A stretch of 64,000 bases of DNA. Source: Piliocolobus tephrosceles (taxonomy: Eukaryota; Chordata; Mammalia; Primates; Cercopithecidae). The notes beneath the pieces are model-generated. The model was not told the origin of the DNA. It searched no databases and saw only the letters and a program-made list of their open reading frames with translations. The stretch's first letter is position 1. Each line of letters starts with the position of its first letter. This document shows, piece by piece, positions 11,236 through 25,291 of the stretch. The DNA lies in contig NC_045449.1 of the NCBI RefSeq assembly GCF_002776525.5, positions 367,545-431,544 of the forward strand, in the 5' to 3' direction. A program made the translations under genes and the position numbers.

Positions 11236-11532
11236 CTTGGCTGGGTGCGGTGGCTCGTGCCTGGAATCCCAGCACTTTGGGAGGTAGAGGTGGCAGATCT
11301 CTTAAGCCCAGGAGTTTGAGACCAGCCTGGGCAACATGGCAAAACTGCATCTCTACAAAAGATACAAAAATTAGCCAGGTGTGGTGGTGTGTGCCTGTAG
11401 TCTCAGCTACTTAAGAGGCTGAGGAGGAAGGATTGCTGAAACCCAGGAGACTGAGGCTACAGTGAGTCCCGATCATGCCTCTGTATTCCATCCTAGGTGA
11501 CAGTGAGATCCCATCTCAAAAATAAATAAATA
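11236..11532 (+). mobile_element. Alu (older), sense, with an A-rich tail used as a target
   Basis: It starts 'ttggctgggtgcggtggctc' and ends 'catctcaaaaataaataaat'. A second Alu begins directly after the tail. Confidence 0.93.
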
Positions 11533-11839
11533 GGCCGGGCGCGGTGGCTCAAGCCTGTAATCCCAGCACTTTGGGAGGCCGAGACGGGCGGATCACGAGG
11601 TCAGGAGATCGAGACCATCCTGGCTAACACGGTGAAACCCCGTCTCTACTAAAAATACAAAAAACTAGCCGGGCGAGGTGGCGGGCGCCTGTAGTCCCAG
11701 CTACTCCGGAGGCTGAGGCAGGAGAATGGCGTAAACCCGGGAGGCGGAGCTTGCAGTGAGCTGAGATCTGGCCACTGCACTCCAGCTCGGGCGACAGAGC
11801 AAGACTCCGTCTCAAAAAAAAAAAAAAAAAAAAAAAAAA

Positions 11840-11870
<31 letters not shown>

Positions 11871-11873
11871 AAA
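11533..11873 (+). mobile_element. AluY (Old World monkey type), sense
   Basis: A full-length young Alu inserted in the tail of the preceding one. It carries the 'gggcgaggtggcgggcgcct' form and ends in A26 and (TAAA)n, about 60 bp of tail. Confidence 0.95.
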
Positions 11874-12484
11874 TAAAACCTGGACCCAGTAACTTTTAAG
11901 CCTTTTAAAACTAAAAATGTAGGTTAAGAGAAGATGGGGCTTTGGCTGAAAACGGTCATCCAGGGGGTTGCTCAAAGACCTGTGACTCTAATAGGCAAAT
12001 AACCAATCCTTTTTCCCACCCCTCAGGGGTGTCTTAGTAACTTCCTGGAGGCAAATTGAATGCAGAAGACAGGGTGCTCTCAGGGACAAAGCGGCAGAAG
12101 TCCCCACTGTCCCTCTGTGTGCCTGCTGGACACGAGCCCACTGGGCGGAGAGCAAGGGCACCACTGGGCCTTTGCAAGGCAAATGACAGCCAGGCAACTT
12201 TTTTGTGGGGGGCTGGTGAGGAGACTTCCATTTGATGATGGAGAAGCTACTGGGTAAGTTCACTTTCTGAGATTTTAACATGAAGTACTTTGCAATCGGG
12301 CATGAAAAGTATAGAAGCAGTCCATAAAATCAAGTAGGTGAATAATATTGTTCCATGTGGCATTTCTAATTGAAACATTCTCTTCATCTTACAGTTTAAC
12401 ATGCTTGAAACTAAGAATGTGCTCACCCATGATAGAAGCATTAAAAGCGGGGGAAGGAGGGGTGGACTGCAATCAGACCAAAAT

Positions 12485-13394
12485 GCGTACATGCAATCCC
12501 AAAGGCCCTCCCTAAAAACCTATACATTCCCAGAGAACTTCCCCCAGAACCTCAATGCGTTCCCACAGAATGTCCCTCAGAACCTAACATGTTGCCAAAG
12601 AACCTCCCTCAGAACCTAATGCATTCCCAGAGAACCTCCCTCAGGACCTAACGTGTTCTCAGAGAACCTCCCTCAGGACCTAATGCGCTCCCAGAGAACT
12701 TCCCTCAGGACCTCAATTAGTTCCCACAGAACTTCCCTGAAAACCTCAACGCATTCCCAGACAACCTCCCTCCAAACCTAACACGTTGCCAGAGAACCTC
12801 CCTCCAAACCTAACGTGTTCCCAGAGAACCTCCCTCAGAACCTAATGGGTTACCAGAGAATCTCCCTCAGAACTGAAAGGCATTACCAGAGAACTTCCCT
12901 CACGACCTAATGAGCTCCCAGAGAACCTCCCTCAGAACCGAAAGGCAACACCAGACAACCCACCTCAAGATCTAAAGCGTTCCCAGAAAACCTCGCTCAG
13001 AACCTACTACGTTCCCAGAGAACTTCCCTCAGAACCTAATGCGTTCCCAGAGGTCCTCCCTGAGAATCTAATGCGTTCCAGAGAAATTCCCTCAGAATGT
13101 AATGCGTTCCCAGAGAACTTCCCTCAGGCCCTCAACGCGTTCCAGAGAACCTCCCTCAGAACCTCAATGCATTTCCCAAGAACCTCCCTCAGAATCTCAG
13201 TGCATTCCCAGAGAACTTCCCTCAGGACCTCAATGTGTTCCCAGAGAACCTCCCTCAGGACCTAATGCGTTCCCAGATAACTTCCTTCAGTACCTAATGC
13301 ATTCCCAGAGAACCTCCCTCAGAACCCAATGTGTTTCCAGAGAACTTCCCTCAGAACCTCAATGTGTTCCTGAAGAACCTCCCTCAGGACTTTC
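12485..13394 (+). repeat. 32-bp minisatellite, about 28 copies
   Basis: The unit reads approximately 'gcgttcccagagaacctccc' then 'tcagaacctaat'. Unit starts measured at 12621, 12653 and 12685 give a 32-bp period; some units are 31 or 33 bp. Variation between units is scattered, so the array is old or partly homogenised. Reading frames in it (up to 139 codons) follow the repeat and are not genes. On the VPS53 transcript the array is G-rich. Confidence 0.96.
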
Positions 13395-13798
13395 CCACAG
13401 CCACTGTTGCTCTCCCCATGGGAGCCACCTTCTGGTCCCTTCCAAGTGCGTTCTTTATGAGGCTTTCCCTGGGAGCCCAGGCCAGTCTGTCTCCAGTCAT
13501 CTATGTCACAAGTCATCTTGACCTTTCCAAAACCTGCCTTCCAACGTGGGAGGGCTTTCTACAGTTACTTTGGCTGTGGACAAGGACTCAGAGGTTAGGA
13601 GTCTTCCTCCTTTTCTAATGCCCCCTCATGCACACAACAGACACTGGAACACGAACAGTCTTCGGCTGTTAGTTTGGAAGTCTTTGGGATTTTTTTTAAA
13701 ACAGGTTGGGAGGGAAGGAACCTGGCCGCAGTGAGATGCTTTATAAAAATCTTTGGAGGCTACAAGTTTGTGAAAAGCATATACTATATTTTGTTTGC

Positions 13799-14092
13799 TT
13801 TTTTTTTTTTTTTTTTGAGACAAAGTCTCTGTCATCCAGTTGGGTGGCATCGTAATGGCTCATTGCAGCCTCCACCTCCTGGGCTCCAGTGATTTTCCCA
13901 CCTCAGCCGTTCAAGTAGCTGGGACTGCAGGTGTGCACCACCACACCTGACTAATTAAAAAAAAATTATTTATAAAGATGAGGTTTCACCATGTTGTCCA
14001 GGCTGGTCTCAAATCCTGGGCTCGAGAACTCCTCCTACCTTGGCCTCCCAAAGTGCTGGGATTACAGGTGCAACCCACTGTACCTGGCCATA
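13799..14092 (-). mobile_element. Alu, antisense, old
   Basis: It runs from an 18-T start to 'gtacctggcca'. The flanks gaaaagcatatactatatt and gaaaagcatacactctatt look like its diverged target-site duplication. Confidence 0.93.
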
Positions 14093-14645
14093 TGAAAAGC
14101 ATACACTCTATTATATAGATGATCCATAAAATAAAATCAGAGTCTATGAGTTCATACTGATATATAAACAAATGGGGGAGAGGAAAAATTCTTCCATATA
14201 GTAGAACTCCAATTAGTAACTGTAGAAGAAATGATGAAAATAGACAATCAACATTTGGCAAATGCCACAGAAACAATGCTTCAGTCAGGAATCAATCATG
14301 AAGGGATGCAAAAATGAGTGGGCAAAAGTTTGATGAGAGCACGATGTTTACATAGTCTCATCCCATAAGATACTTATTAATTACCAGGAGAAAAATAGTA
14401 ACTTCACAGTGAAGACAGTTGGCAGGTACCACCTAAAGCAAGTAATCAAAGTATCAGCAATAATGGGACAAATCAATGTGATGTGCCTCTTGACACAATA
14501 CACTGGGGATACAATGCCACTTTTATGGTATTCTTGCCCAAAATGGATTTAATCAAGAAAAAAACAAACAAAAACTGAGGACATTGTACAAAATACCTGG
14601 CCAGTACGCATTGAGGCTGTGAAAGACAAAGAAAACATGAGGAAT

Positions 14646-14934
14646 GGCTGGGCGAGGTGGCTCATGCCTGTAATCTCAGCACTTTGGGAGGCTGAAGTGG
14701 GTGGATCATTTGAGCCCAGGAGCTCGAGACCAGCCTGGGCAACACAGGGAGACCGCATCTCTACCAAAAATAGAAAAATTAACCAGGCGGAGTGGCGTGC
14801 ACCTGTGGTCCCAGCTACTTGGGAGACTGAGGTGGGAGGATTGCTTGAGCCCAGGAGATGGAGGATGCAGTAAGTCATAATCTTACCACTGTACTCCAGC
14901 CTGGGGGACAGCACGAGACCCTGTCTCAAAAAAG
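14646..14934 (+). mobile_element. Alu, sense
   Basis: It starts 'ggctgggcgaggtggctcat' and ends 'gaccctgtctcaaaaaagga'. Confidence 0.94.
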
Positions 14935-14962
14935 GAGAGGAGGGGAGGGGAGGGGAGGGAAA
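14935..14962. repeat. (GGGGA)n tail
   Basis: A short GGGGA array at the Alu tail. Confidence 0.85.
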
Positions 14963-15225
14963 AAGATGAGGAACTACTCAAGATTAAAGGAGACCAAGAC
15001 CAAAGAGATCTGACAATGAAATGCATGATTATTGGGTCCTGGACCAGAAAAAGGGAAATTAATGGGACAGTATTACCTTCTTGATTTTGTTAACTGTGGT
15101 TGTTATGTAAGATGTTAACATTCTCTGAGGAGGGCATGTGAGAAGTTTTTGTCCTATTTTTGTAACTTTTTTGTAAGTCTAAATTATTTCGAAATGAAAG
15201 GTTGAATTATACTTGAAAACATATA

Positions 15226-16355
<1,130 letters not shown>

Positions 16356-16652
16356 TTCTTTTTGTTTGTTTGCTTTTTAAGACAGAGTCTCCCTCTGTCA
16401 ACCAGGCTAAAGTGCAGTGGCGCCATCTCAGCTCACTGCAACCGGCACCTCGTGGACTCCACGGATTCTTGTGTCTCAGCCTCCTAAGTAGCTGGGACTA
16501 TAGGCACGCACCACTACGCCAAGCTAATTTTTGTATTTTAAGCAGAGGTGGGGTTTGGCCAGGCTGGTCACGAACTCCTGGCCTCAAGTGATTCACCCAC
16601 CTCCACCTCCCAAAGTGCTGGGCTTATAGGCATGAGGCACGGCGCCCAGCCA
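16356..16652 (-). mobile_element. Alu, antisense
   Basis: It runs from (TTTG)n and 'gacagagtctccctctgtca' to 'cacggcgcccagcc', with a small deletion in the right monomer. Confidence 0.94.
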
Positions 16653-17099
16653 GAAAATCGTATTTTATACCCTCAAATTTTATAAGAATAAAATGGCAGC
16701 GTATAGGCAGTACGTTCTAAGAAAGGGCAGTTGGTAACTTTACATCAGATAGAGAGAGAGACACACATACAGGCAGGCAGAGAGACTATACTGTCTTTAT
16801 TTTTTTTTGCTTTAGGCCACTGCAACACTAGACCAGCACTGGTTTCCAGGCTGTTACTTGGAAGCCACTGATAAAGAAGTCATATGACAGGCAAGTATTT
16901 TAAAACTACATTTGCTACTTAATTCCTTTCCAAATATCTTAGAAAAAAAAAAAAAAGATTTTCCTACATATTACTTCCTATTCCTAAAAAATGTGAATTC
17001 TGTCTATTGCCAAGTGTCCACAAAATGACCCTGAGCCAAACACACCATGCTGGGGTTGATACTAGAATATAATTTGTATGTAAACTGGCACCCACAACA

Positions 17100-17327
17100 T
17101 ACTTATTAAATTGAACTACTCATATCTTACTTTTTTAAAAACTCACTTATGGAGGTATGACTGACATTTTAAAAGCCCTACATATTTAATGTATACATCT
17201 CGACGCATTTGAGGTAAAGTGTACACCCATGAAGCCCTCACCACCATCAAGGCAGTAAGTGTACCCACCACCTCCCCAAGCTCCCTCCCACCCCTGCTGT
17301 TATTATCACTTGTGCTAATAATACTTG
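17100..17327 (-). mobile_element. Old L1 fragment, antisense
   Basis: 'cttatggaggtatgactgac' and 'aaagtgtacacccatgaagc' read like reversed L1M sequence, which may continue after the following Alu (17623-17700). Confidence 0.55.
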
Positions 17328-17622
17328 CCGGGCGTGGGGGCTCACGCCTGTCATCCCAGCACTTTGGGAGGCTAAGGCAGGCAAATCACAAGGTCAGGAG
17401 TTCAAGACCAGCATGGCCAATATGGTGAAACCCAGTCTCTACTAAAAAAATACAAAAATTAGCTGGGCGTGGTGGCGGGCGCCTATAGTACCAGCTACTC
17501 GGGAGGCTGAGGCAAAGGAATCGCTTGAACCCGGGAGGCGGAGGTGGCAGTGAGTCGAGATTGCACCACTGCACTCCAGCCTGGCAACAGAGCGAGACTC
17601 CATCTCAAAAAAAAAAAAAAAA
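17328..17622 (+). mobile_element. AluS/Y, sense
   Basis: It starts 'gccgggcgtgggggctcacg' and ends in A16. The flanks aatactt are duplicated. Confidence 0.94.
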
Positions 17623-17699
17623 GAATACTTAACATAAGATCTACCCTCTTAAACTGCTTATATATTTTAATAAATACTGGAAGAGATAAGCCCCAATGA

Positions 17700-18717
17700 C
17701 AGACAGAAATGATAACTACTTATTTCTGGTCTTTTTTATTATTTTTTTTTAAATAACACATTGCAATGGTTAAAAACATCTGTAAAAACTGATTTGTAAA
17801 AAATGATCACCAAAAATTAAATGTCAACTTTAGATAGACCCACTCAATCTTGTACTTAACCCTCTTCCCTTTTTACCTCCAGGAGTTCCATATCTTTCAT
17901 TTTTTGGCAAGGTTTCTAGAAACTCTGGTCCTTCCTAAGAATAAATACAATCAGCACTGTTTACTCTTATCATCTGGAAACCACTGCCATAGCCAGGCCT
18001 TGGACTGAGCCCACAGTAGGGTCCCGGGGACCACACAAGCCTGGCTGAGTGAGCTTGAATCTGCGGGATATGGAATTCCACTTGAGTGCACAGATGTCCT
18101 GGGAGTTTTTCTGCACTTCCATTAGTTCAAGATGAAGGATCTATGATGGAGGATGAGGATTGTGAGGGGTGTCCTCACTCGCCCTGTTTTTTCCAAGTCA
18201 GTATCTATTTTTTATTATTGATTCAATAAGATGATTTAAGTGGACAGAAAAATGTGATTTAATTTGTCTAACTCTATAGGACTAGACATCATGGATTTAG
18301 ATTTGGAAAACATGGCTTCTACAAACAGGTATCTTTTTATTAATTAAATAATGATGATAAGCATTACAGCTGTTCTTTTCATTGAATTTTTTTCTTCTTT
18401 TGAAGAAAAGATTCACATTCTGCAGGATGACTTCTGGTAATTATATATGTGAATTTACATAATACAGAATGTTACCATTTAAAAAAATCAACACGTATAT
18501 TTTGCTTTTTTATTTTGAACATGTATATTTTGTATTCAGCTTTACTGACTTGCTAATTTATGTGTACTTTCCCAACTGCTGACAATATTTTATCACTTTA
18601 AAATGGCTACATTATGAAATTCTTAAAAAGCCTATAAATTATATAATATTACTGTATTGATGTTAAATTTTCTGATTTTGATCTATGGTAATATAAGTGA
18701 ATGTCTTTCTTCTGAAG
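17700..18717. other. AT-rich intronic sequence
   Basis: No gene, RNA or clear repeat was recognised. Confidence 0.55.
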
Positions 18718-18731
18718 AAATACCTACTAAA

Positions 18732-19059
18732 GTTCGTGTCCTTGTAGGGACATGGATGCAGCTGGAAACCATCATTCTCAGCAAACTATCGCAAGAACAG
18801 AAAACCAAATACCGTATGTTCTCACTCATAGGTGGGAACTGAACAATAAGATCACCTGGACAGAGGAAGGGGATCATCACACACCGGGTCCTATTGTGGG
18901 GAGTTGGGGGAAGGATAGCATTAGGAGATATACCTAATGTAAATGATGAGTTAATGGAGGCAGCACACCAACATGGCACATGTATATATATGTATATGTG
19001 CATGTTGTGCACATATACCCTAGAACTTAAAGTATAATAATAAAATAAATTAATTAAAA
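18732..19059 (+). mobile_element. Short 5'-truncated L1 3' end with target-site duplications
   Basis: It begins in the 'tagggacatggatgcagctg' block of the L1 end and closes with an A-rich tail. The direct repeat aaatacctactaaa (18718-18731) / aaatacctgctaaa (19060-19073) is a near-perfect 14-bp duplication, marking a single truncated insertion of about 330 bp. Confidence 0.94.
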
Positions 19060-19084
19060 AAATACCTGCTAAAATATTTAGGGG

Positions 19085-19790
19085 TAAAGGACATTATGTC
19101 TACAACTTACAAATTGTTCTAAAGGTCAGGGGGGAGTGGGGGAAAAATGATAAAGTTATATAGGAAAATGTTAACAATTGCTGAATCCAGAAGAAAGATA
19201 TTTAGGAGCTCCTTGTAACTTTTCTCTTAGTTTGACATTATTTAAAAAAGAAAAAAAGTAAAGGATAACAATAAAAAACTTGGAAAATGGGTACCAACGG
19301 CCTGATGGAAAATTCCAGAGACCGCAATGGAGCCATCTTAAGAATGGCACATCGTCAACACCGCACGGGCTGGGGGGCAACACTGTGTGGGAGGCAAACG
19401 CACTCCTGCCTCGGCGAAAAAGGGGTTTGGATCAATCTCCTGGTTTGATGATGCACTCTGGTGTCCCCCTGAAGGAAGATGAGAGATGGGAAGGGATCTG
19501 GATCAATGTCCTGGCTTCATGATGTACTCTAGCGCCCCCCTGCCAGAGGAAGCTGGCAGATGGGAAGAGGTGTGGATCAATTTCCCGGTTTCATGATACA
19601 CTCTAGTGCTCCCCGGAGGAAGCTGGGAGATGGGAAGGGATCTGGATCAATTTCCTGGTTTGACGATGGACTCTAGTATGTTAGTTATCCCCTGGAGGAA
19701 GCTGGGAGATCAGTACACTGTACCTCACTGGACTAGGTTTATAATTTATGAGCCCATAATTATTTCAAAATATAAAGTTTTTAAAAAAGT
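19085..19790 (+). mobile_element. Old L1M 3' end(s) containing a tandem expansion
   Basis: 19085-19265 ends like an L1M 3' UTR ('ttgacattatttaaaaaaga'). 19650-19785 ends 'aattatttcaaaatataaag', another L1M tail. Between them an internal segment is tandemly repeated (see the next entry). Confidence 0.65.
19427..19715 (+). repeat. 71-bp tandem repeat, four copies, inside L1M-like sequence
   Basis: 'ggatcaat' recurs at 19429, 19500, 19573 and 19643 (spacings 71, 73, 70). Each unit holds 'cctggtttgatgatgcactc' or a close variant and 'gaggaagctgggagatggga'. Confidence 0.9.
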
Positions 19791-19799
19791 GGTTCAGAA

Positions 19800-21180
19800 G
19801 ATGTGGGCCTGCATGTGAAGAAGTTTTAGAAATATCTTAATCTATTTATTTTGCTTACAGTTTCCTTTTTATGTATACACAAAAGTGATATATAATTGGA
19901 GATAAACTATGTTGGAATAAGTTTGAAGAATTCATCTGGTAAGTATAAAATACAGACTCTAACCGGGAAAAGAAACTGGCTATATAATTCCAACAAACTC
20001 ATCTTGATCAGTCTGCCATAGGCCCTGCCCCTGATGAGGCCCCACAGGACACTCAGAAAGCTGCACCACCAGGCAGCGCCAGGGTTCCACCTCTATCAGT
20101 AGATGACGCTGCTCTGCCTGCCCTCCCCACCAACAGCACTCTTCCGCAGTGAGGAGGGACCCCTGACCTTGCCACCACAGCACCTAGGTCGTCCTCTTGC
20201 AGCATTTCTAGTGTGAGCTGAAGCAAGAGAGGAATAACGGGAGAGATTGCCTATAGTTTCCTTTTTTCTTACTTTTTTCCTGCAGGGCTGCCTCCTGCCT
20301 ATGGCTGTGTGATGAACGTGCTCAGTTTAGATAATAGGTGCTGGAATTTTGGCTAACTGGCGTCTCCCTTTGCACCACGCAGCTCCCCAGAGGGTTGATT
20401 CTCAGCTTAAACACTACACGAAGTCATTTAGCAGCAGCGTTTGGGCCAGGTTCTGAGTGTGTGAATTCCGCCCAAAAGCTGCACATGTTTAAGCTATTTC
20501 CTCCTGGAGTTTGGTGGAATAATAAAAGGTTACTGTTGCCACAGTGAGGAGGAGATCTGCAGCTGGTCCCATTTCCTTTTATTACTACCCAATGTCAACA
20601 GATTAAATCGAACTGCTTGGGTCACCAGAAGGAACATTCCTTATTTCTTCTCCTTTCTGTTATACCTTCAGTGTCCCTCAGGCCCCTTTCAGATGTCAAT
20701 CTTTATCGTTGGGAATATCTTGGCAACTGATTGCTCGGGCCCTCTTGTAAACTAAGTACCTTTTTCCATGTTCCCTCTCTCTTCTCAGCAGCCAAGGCGT
20801 AAACTGCAGTAGTGAGCAGGGTGTGACCCTTACCTTGAGAGCCACATGGCTACTGACTGCAGCCATGGAATGAGTTAGGTCACCCACAGAGCCAGCAGGG
20901 ACCTTCCCTCCAACCACCTCGGGCTGATTTCACCACTAACATCTGGTGGGGTCCCTCCCCGACCCCAAGGGCTCTGCTCTTGTTGTGTACCCCACTCCGG
21001 GAACAGGGAGACCCTGGGGCACCCACCTAATCAGCCACCAGCAAGGCCAGGGCCGGTGAGGCAGCAGGAGGTCAGGGATGGCATGGGTGGAGGCATTAGT
21101 CACTGGCACTGGCATGTAAGTTTTATTACTAATGAGTAATAGCCCATGAAATGGCAGGTAGATCAGCTAGATCAGGGGGT
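19800..21180. other. Intronic sequence without recognised repeats
   Basis: No exon matching VPS53 and no clear repeat. Reading frames are short (under 75 codons). Confidence 0.55.
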
Positions 21181-21183
21181 TTA

Positions 21184-21476
21184 GTTGTTTCTTTTGAGAT
21201 GGAGTCTCGCTCTGTCGCCGAGGCTGGAGTGTAGTGGTGTGATCTCGGCTCACTGCAACCTCCGCCTCCCAGGTTCAAACGATTCCCCTGCCTCAGCCTC
21301 CCGAGTAGCTGGGATTACAGGCGCGCACCACCACGCCCGGCTAACTTTGTGTTTTTAGTAGAAACAGGGTTTCACCATGTTGGTCAGGCTGGTCTTGAAC
21401 TCCTGGCCTCAGGTGACTGGCCTGCCTAGGCCTCCCAAAGTTCTGGGATTACAGGTGTGAGCCACCGTGCCCGGCC
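21184..21476 (-). mobile_element. AluS, antisense
   Basis: 'gagatggagtctcgctctgt' to 'ccaccgtgcccggcc', both monomers present. Confidence 0.95.
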
Positions 21477-22440
21477 ATTTTTTTTTTTTAATGACACAAA
21501 ATCCCTGGTTCAAAAAAATGTTTTATCTGAAAGCCCACGATACAAAATGACTTGCAACAAAACTGCTCGGATCGCAGGATCTAGGTCCCTGGCTGCCTCC
21601 TAACTTCCACAGTGACATCTGACGGGGCACCAAGGAACACAGTTTGAAAACCATTAGCTCTCACTGAAGACAAACTGGGGAAGTCTAAAGGGAGAGAATA
21701 ACCTACCTAAGGTCACATGGTCGGTCAGCTAATGGCCGACAAGAGTCCGACATTTTCCCAGCACATGACTCTGTTTTACCCCATGAATTGGTCAGGTGTC
21801 AGTGTTCTGTGTTCTTAGAATGAGCAGGTCTTGGTCCTTACAACAGTAACTTCAAGCTTCCGTATGAGGAAAAAGTTCCAAGAAAAAGGAAAATTATATT
21901 TTACCTGGCAAAACTGATTGTGTAGGGAATGGGGCCTCTCTATCTTAATCCAATTTAATGACATCCAGAGATGGCTAGCGAAAGGAGTAACTTTTCCTGG
22001 CAACACTAGAAGCATCGGAGTGTTTTAACTGCACCATTTTGGACATGACCATGGCAGCCACTAGCACTGGTGAGACAACAGGGCTCTGCAAACGGCTCTC
22101 CTGCGCAAAGCATGTTCACAGGGCACAAGTGGCCCTGTGTGGTGGAGGACACACGAGAAGAACAGGCTCTACACCCAGAGCCTTCTTTCCACCCTAGTCT
22201 CTGCTCCCAAAATGCAATTGAGAACTGCATCTAATTAGTTACAAGAAACTGTTCGTTTTCTCCCATGCCAGTCAATACTATGATGGCTTTAAATCAACCG
22301 CATCTAATCCTACATATACATCTCTGGGATGGAGCCTCCTCAAGATGTCCCATCAGTTTTGTTCATTTACTTCTATTCCTGAGATCAGTTCTATGTCCTC
22401 TACTCCAATGAGACATGAGTCTATCAACAAAATAGCACTG
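21477..22440. other. Intronic sequence, mostly unique
   Basis: 21655-21745 has an antisense MIR look ('aacctacctaaggtcacatg'). Otherwise nothing was recognised. Confidence 0.5.
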
Positions 22441-22454
22441 GGAAAAAGGAATTC

Positions 22455-22630
22455 TAGTTTCTGACATTGAGACCTGGCTTTCAGTTTAAGCTCCTCCACT
22501 TCCAAGCTATGCAACCCTGGGCCAACCACTTAACCTCTCTGAGCTGCAGTTTCGTCACCTATAAAGCAAGAGGCAGGAATTGTGAAGATGACATAAATCA
22601 TGTGAAAGAATTTAAAAGTGCAAAGGACTA
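22455..22630 (+). mobile_element. MIR, sense
   Basis: 'aaccacttaacctctctgag' and 'cagtttcgtcacctataaag' are the MIR core in sense direction. Confidence 0.75.
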
Positions 22631-23659
<1,029 letters not shown>

Positions 23660-23779
23660 TTAGGTAGATATGAGAAAGAGAGGTGTTTTCTGAGCATGTT
23701 CAATAATTTTCCCCATTGATCTGCTTTTTCCAGGTGTCTCCAACAGCTAAGTCATGTACTCTGATCTAATAAAGAGCTG

Positions 23780-24165
23780 AGGCAACCCAGACCACATTCT
23801 TACCTCCAGGCCTTCACACTGCTTTCCCGTCTTCCTGGAACCTCCCTGACCACCCTGCCCCAACTTGAATCTGGCTAAAACGCTCACACATCCTCAGTCC
23901 TCACACTGGAACTCCATTCTGCTGGGAAGTCTTTCCCATCTGTCAGGTTTGGGTCAGATGTCCCTGACACGTGTTCCCAAACCATGCTGCTTGTCCCCTA
24001 CCCAGGCATTTATTAAAATACGGCAACTGCCCATTATTTGTCTTTTCCCTTCTGGCCTCCATGATGCCAGAGATTATGTCTGTCTTGTTCCCCATCCTAT
24101 CTCGGTGCCTGGCACGTCGCAGGTCCTCAGGAAACAGAAATGAATCAAAGTGCCAGATGGATTTC
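23780..24165 (+). mobile_element. L2 LINE 3' region, sense
   Basis: 'cttcctggaacctccctgac', 'ctgggaagtctttcccatct' and 'ctcggtgcctggcacgtcgc' follow the order of an L2 3' end. Confidence 0.75.
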
Positions 24166-24364
24166 AATGCAAGAACAAACTACAAAGCTAATCTCATGTG
24201 TTCCACATTAACAGACGTCTCTTCCCAAATAAGCCCCATCACAACAACCACAACAGAAATCTCCTTGAGAAAATCGACTTCTCAGCTTCCAAATATGACC
24301 ACTATTTCAAAATACATCACTGAGTAGGAACCATGGGCCAGCGGGAAGGCTGCAGGCAGGAGGC

Positions 24365-24510
24365 GTGGTAGCTTAGCTCCAACCGTGCGGCACTGGCCCT
24401 ATCACCCAGCTTCCCTGAGCCTCAGTAACTTCATCTGCAGAATGAGGGTGCAACCAAGGACTATCTGGAGGATCAAATGTGAAACCCAGAAGCAGTACAG
24501 GGTACATACA
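24365..24510 (+). mobile_element. MIR fragment, sense
   Basis: 'gagcctcagtaacttcatct' and 'gcagaatgagggtg' fit the MIR core. Confidence 0.6.
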
Positions 24511-24900
24511 AGGGTCGCTGACGACGTTAATTCCAGTATGACTACAGAATCAAGGCAGCTCTCTGGAATTCCTTTACAGTTTTCACCTAGAGATGTTGTT
24601 TATGCCTGGGAGCTGAAGGCTTTAGCAGAAAGGAGGCCAAATGGACAAACAGAAAAGAGGGACTGCTTGGTGCTGGGGATGAGGGAATGGGGCAAGGCAT
24701 GGCTCTCTGGAGACAAGAAGTTAATGGAGAGGGAGTTTCGAAATGTACTTGATATTTCAGCCAACACCAGTGGGTCGACCTGAATTAATCCCTAAGCCAA
24801 AAGGGACAGCAGATGGACTAGAGCGTGAATAACTTTGCCAAGTGCCACGACACCATCTGAAGATATTACAAACAAAAAGTAAAACCAAAACTTACATAAA
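24511..24900. other. Unique intronic sequence
   Basis: No gene or repeat recognised. Confidence 0.5.
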
Positions 24901-24901
24901 G

Positions 24902-25182
24902 ACTGGGCGCAGTGGCTCACGCCTGTAATCCTAGCACTTTGGGAGGCCGAGGCGGGCGGATCACTTGAGGTCAGGAGATCGAGACCAGCCTGGCCAACAT
25001 GGTGAAAGCCTGTCTCTACTAAAAATACCAAAATTAGCAGCGTGGTGGCGGGTGCCTTAATCCCAGCTACTCAGGAGGCTGAGGCACAAGAATCGCTTGA
25101 ACCCAGGCCAAGTGGAGGTTGCAGTGAGCTGAGATGGCACCACTGCACTCCAGCCTGGGTGACAGAGCGAGACTCTGTCTCA
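24902..25182 (+). mobile_element. Alu, sense
   Basis: It starts 'gactgggcgcagtggctcac' and ends 'gactctgtctcaaaaataaa'. Its tail expands into the next repeat. Confidence 0.95.
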
Positions 25183-25186
25183 AAAA

Positions 25187-25229
<43 letters not shown>

Positions 25230-25243
25230 ANNNNNNNNNNAAA

Positions 25244-25291
<48 letters not shown>

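Larger units (their letters stand above)
14093..15225 (+). mobile_element. Old L1 (L1ME-type) 3' region, interrupted by an Alu
   Basis: 14115-14645 resembles 7500-7990 base for base over long stretches ('agaagaaatgatg', 'gtagaactccaatta'). 14960-15225 is an L1ME-like 3' UTR ('ggttgttatgtaagatgtta', then 'aaattatttcgaaatgaaag'). It is a separate, decayed insertion of the same kind as 7110-9850. Confidence 0.75.

Noticed and set aside
13102..13521. 139-codon frame (+)
   Set aside because: It translates the 32-bp minisatellite and its flank.
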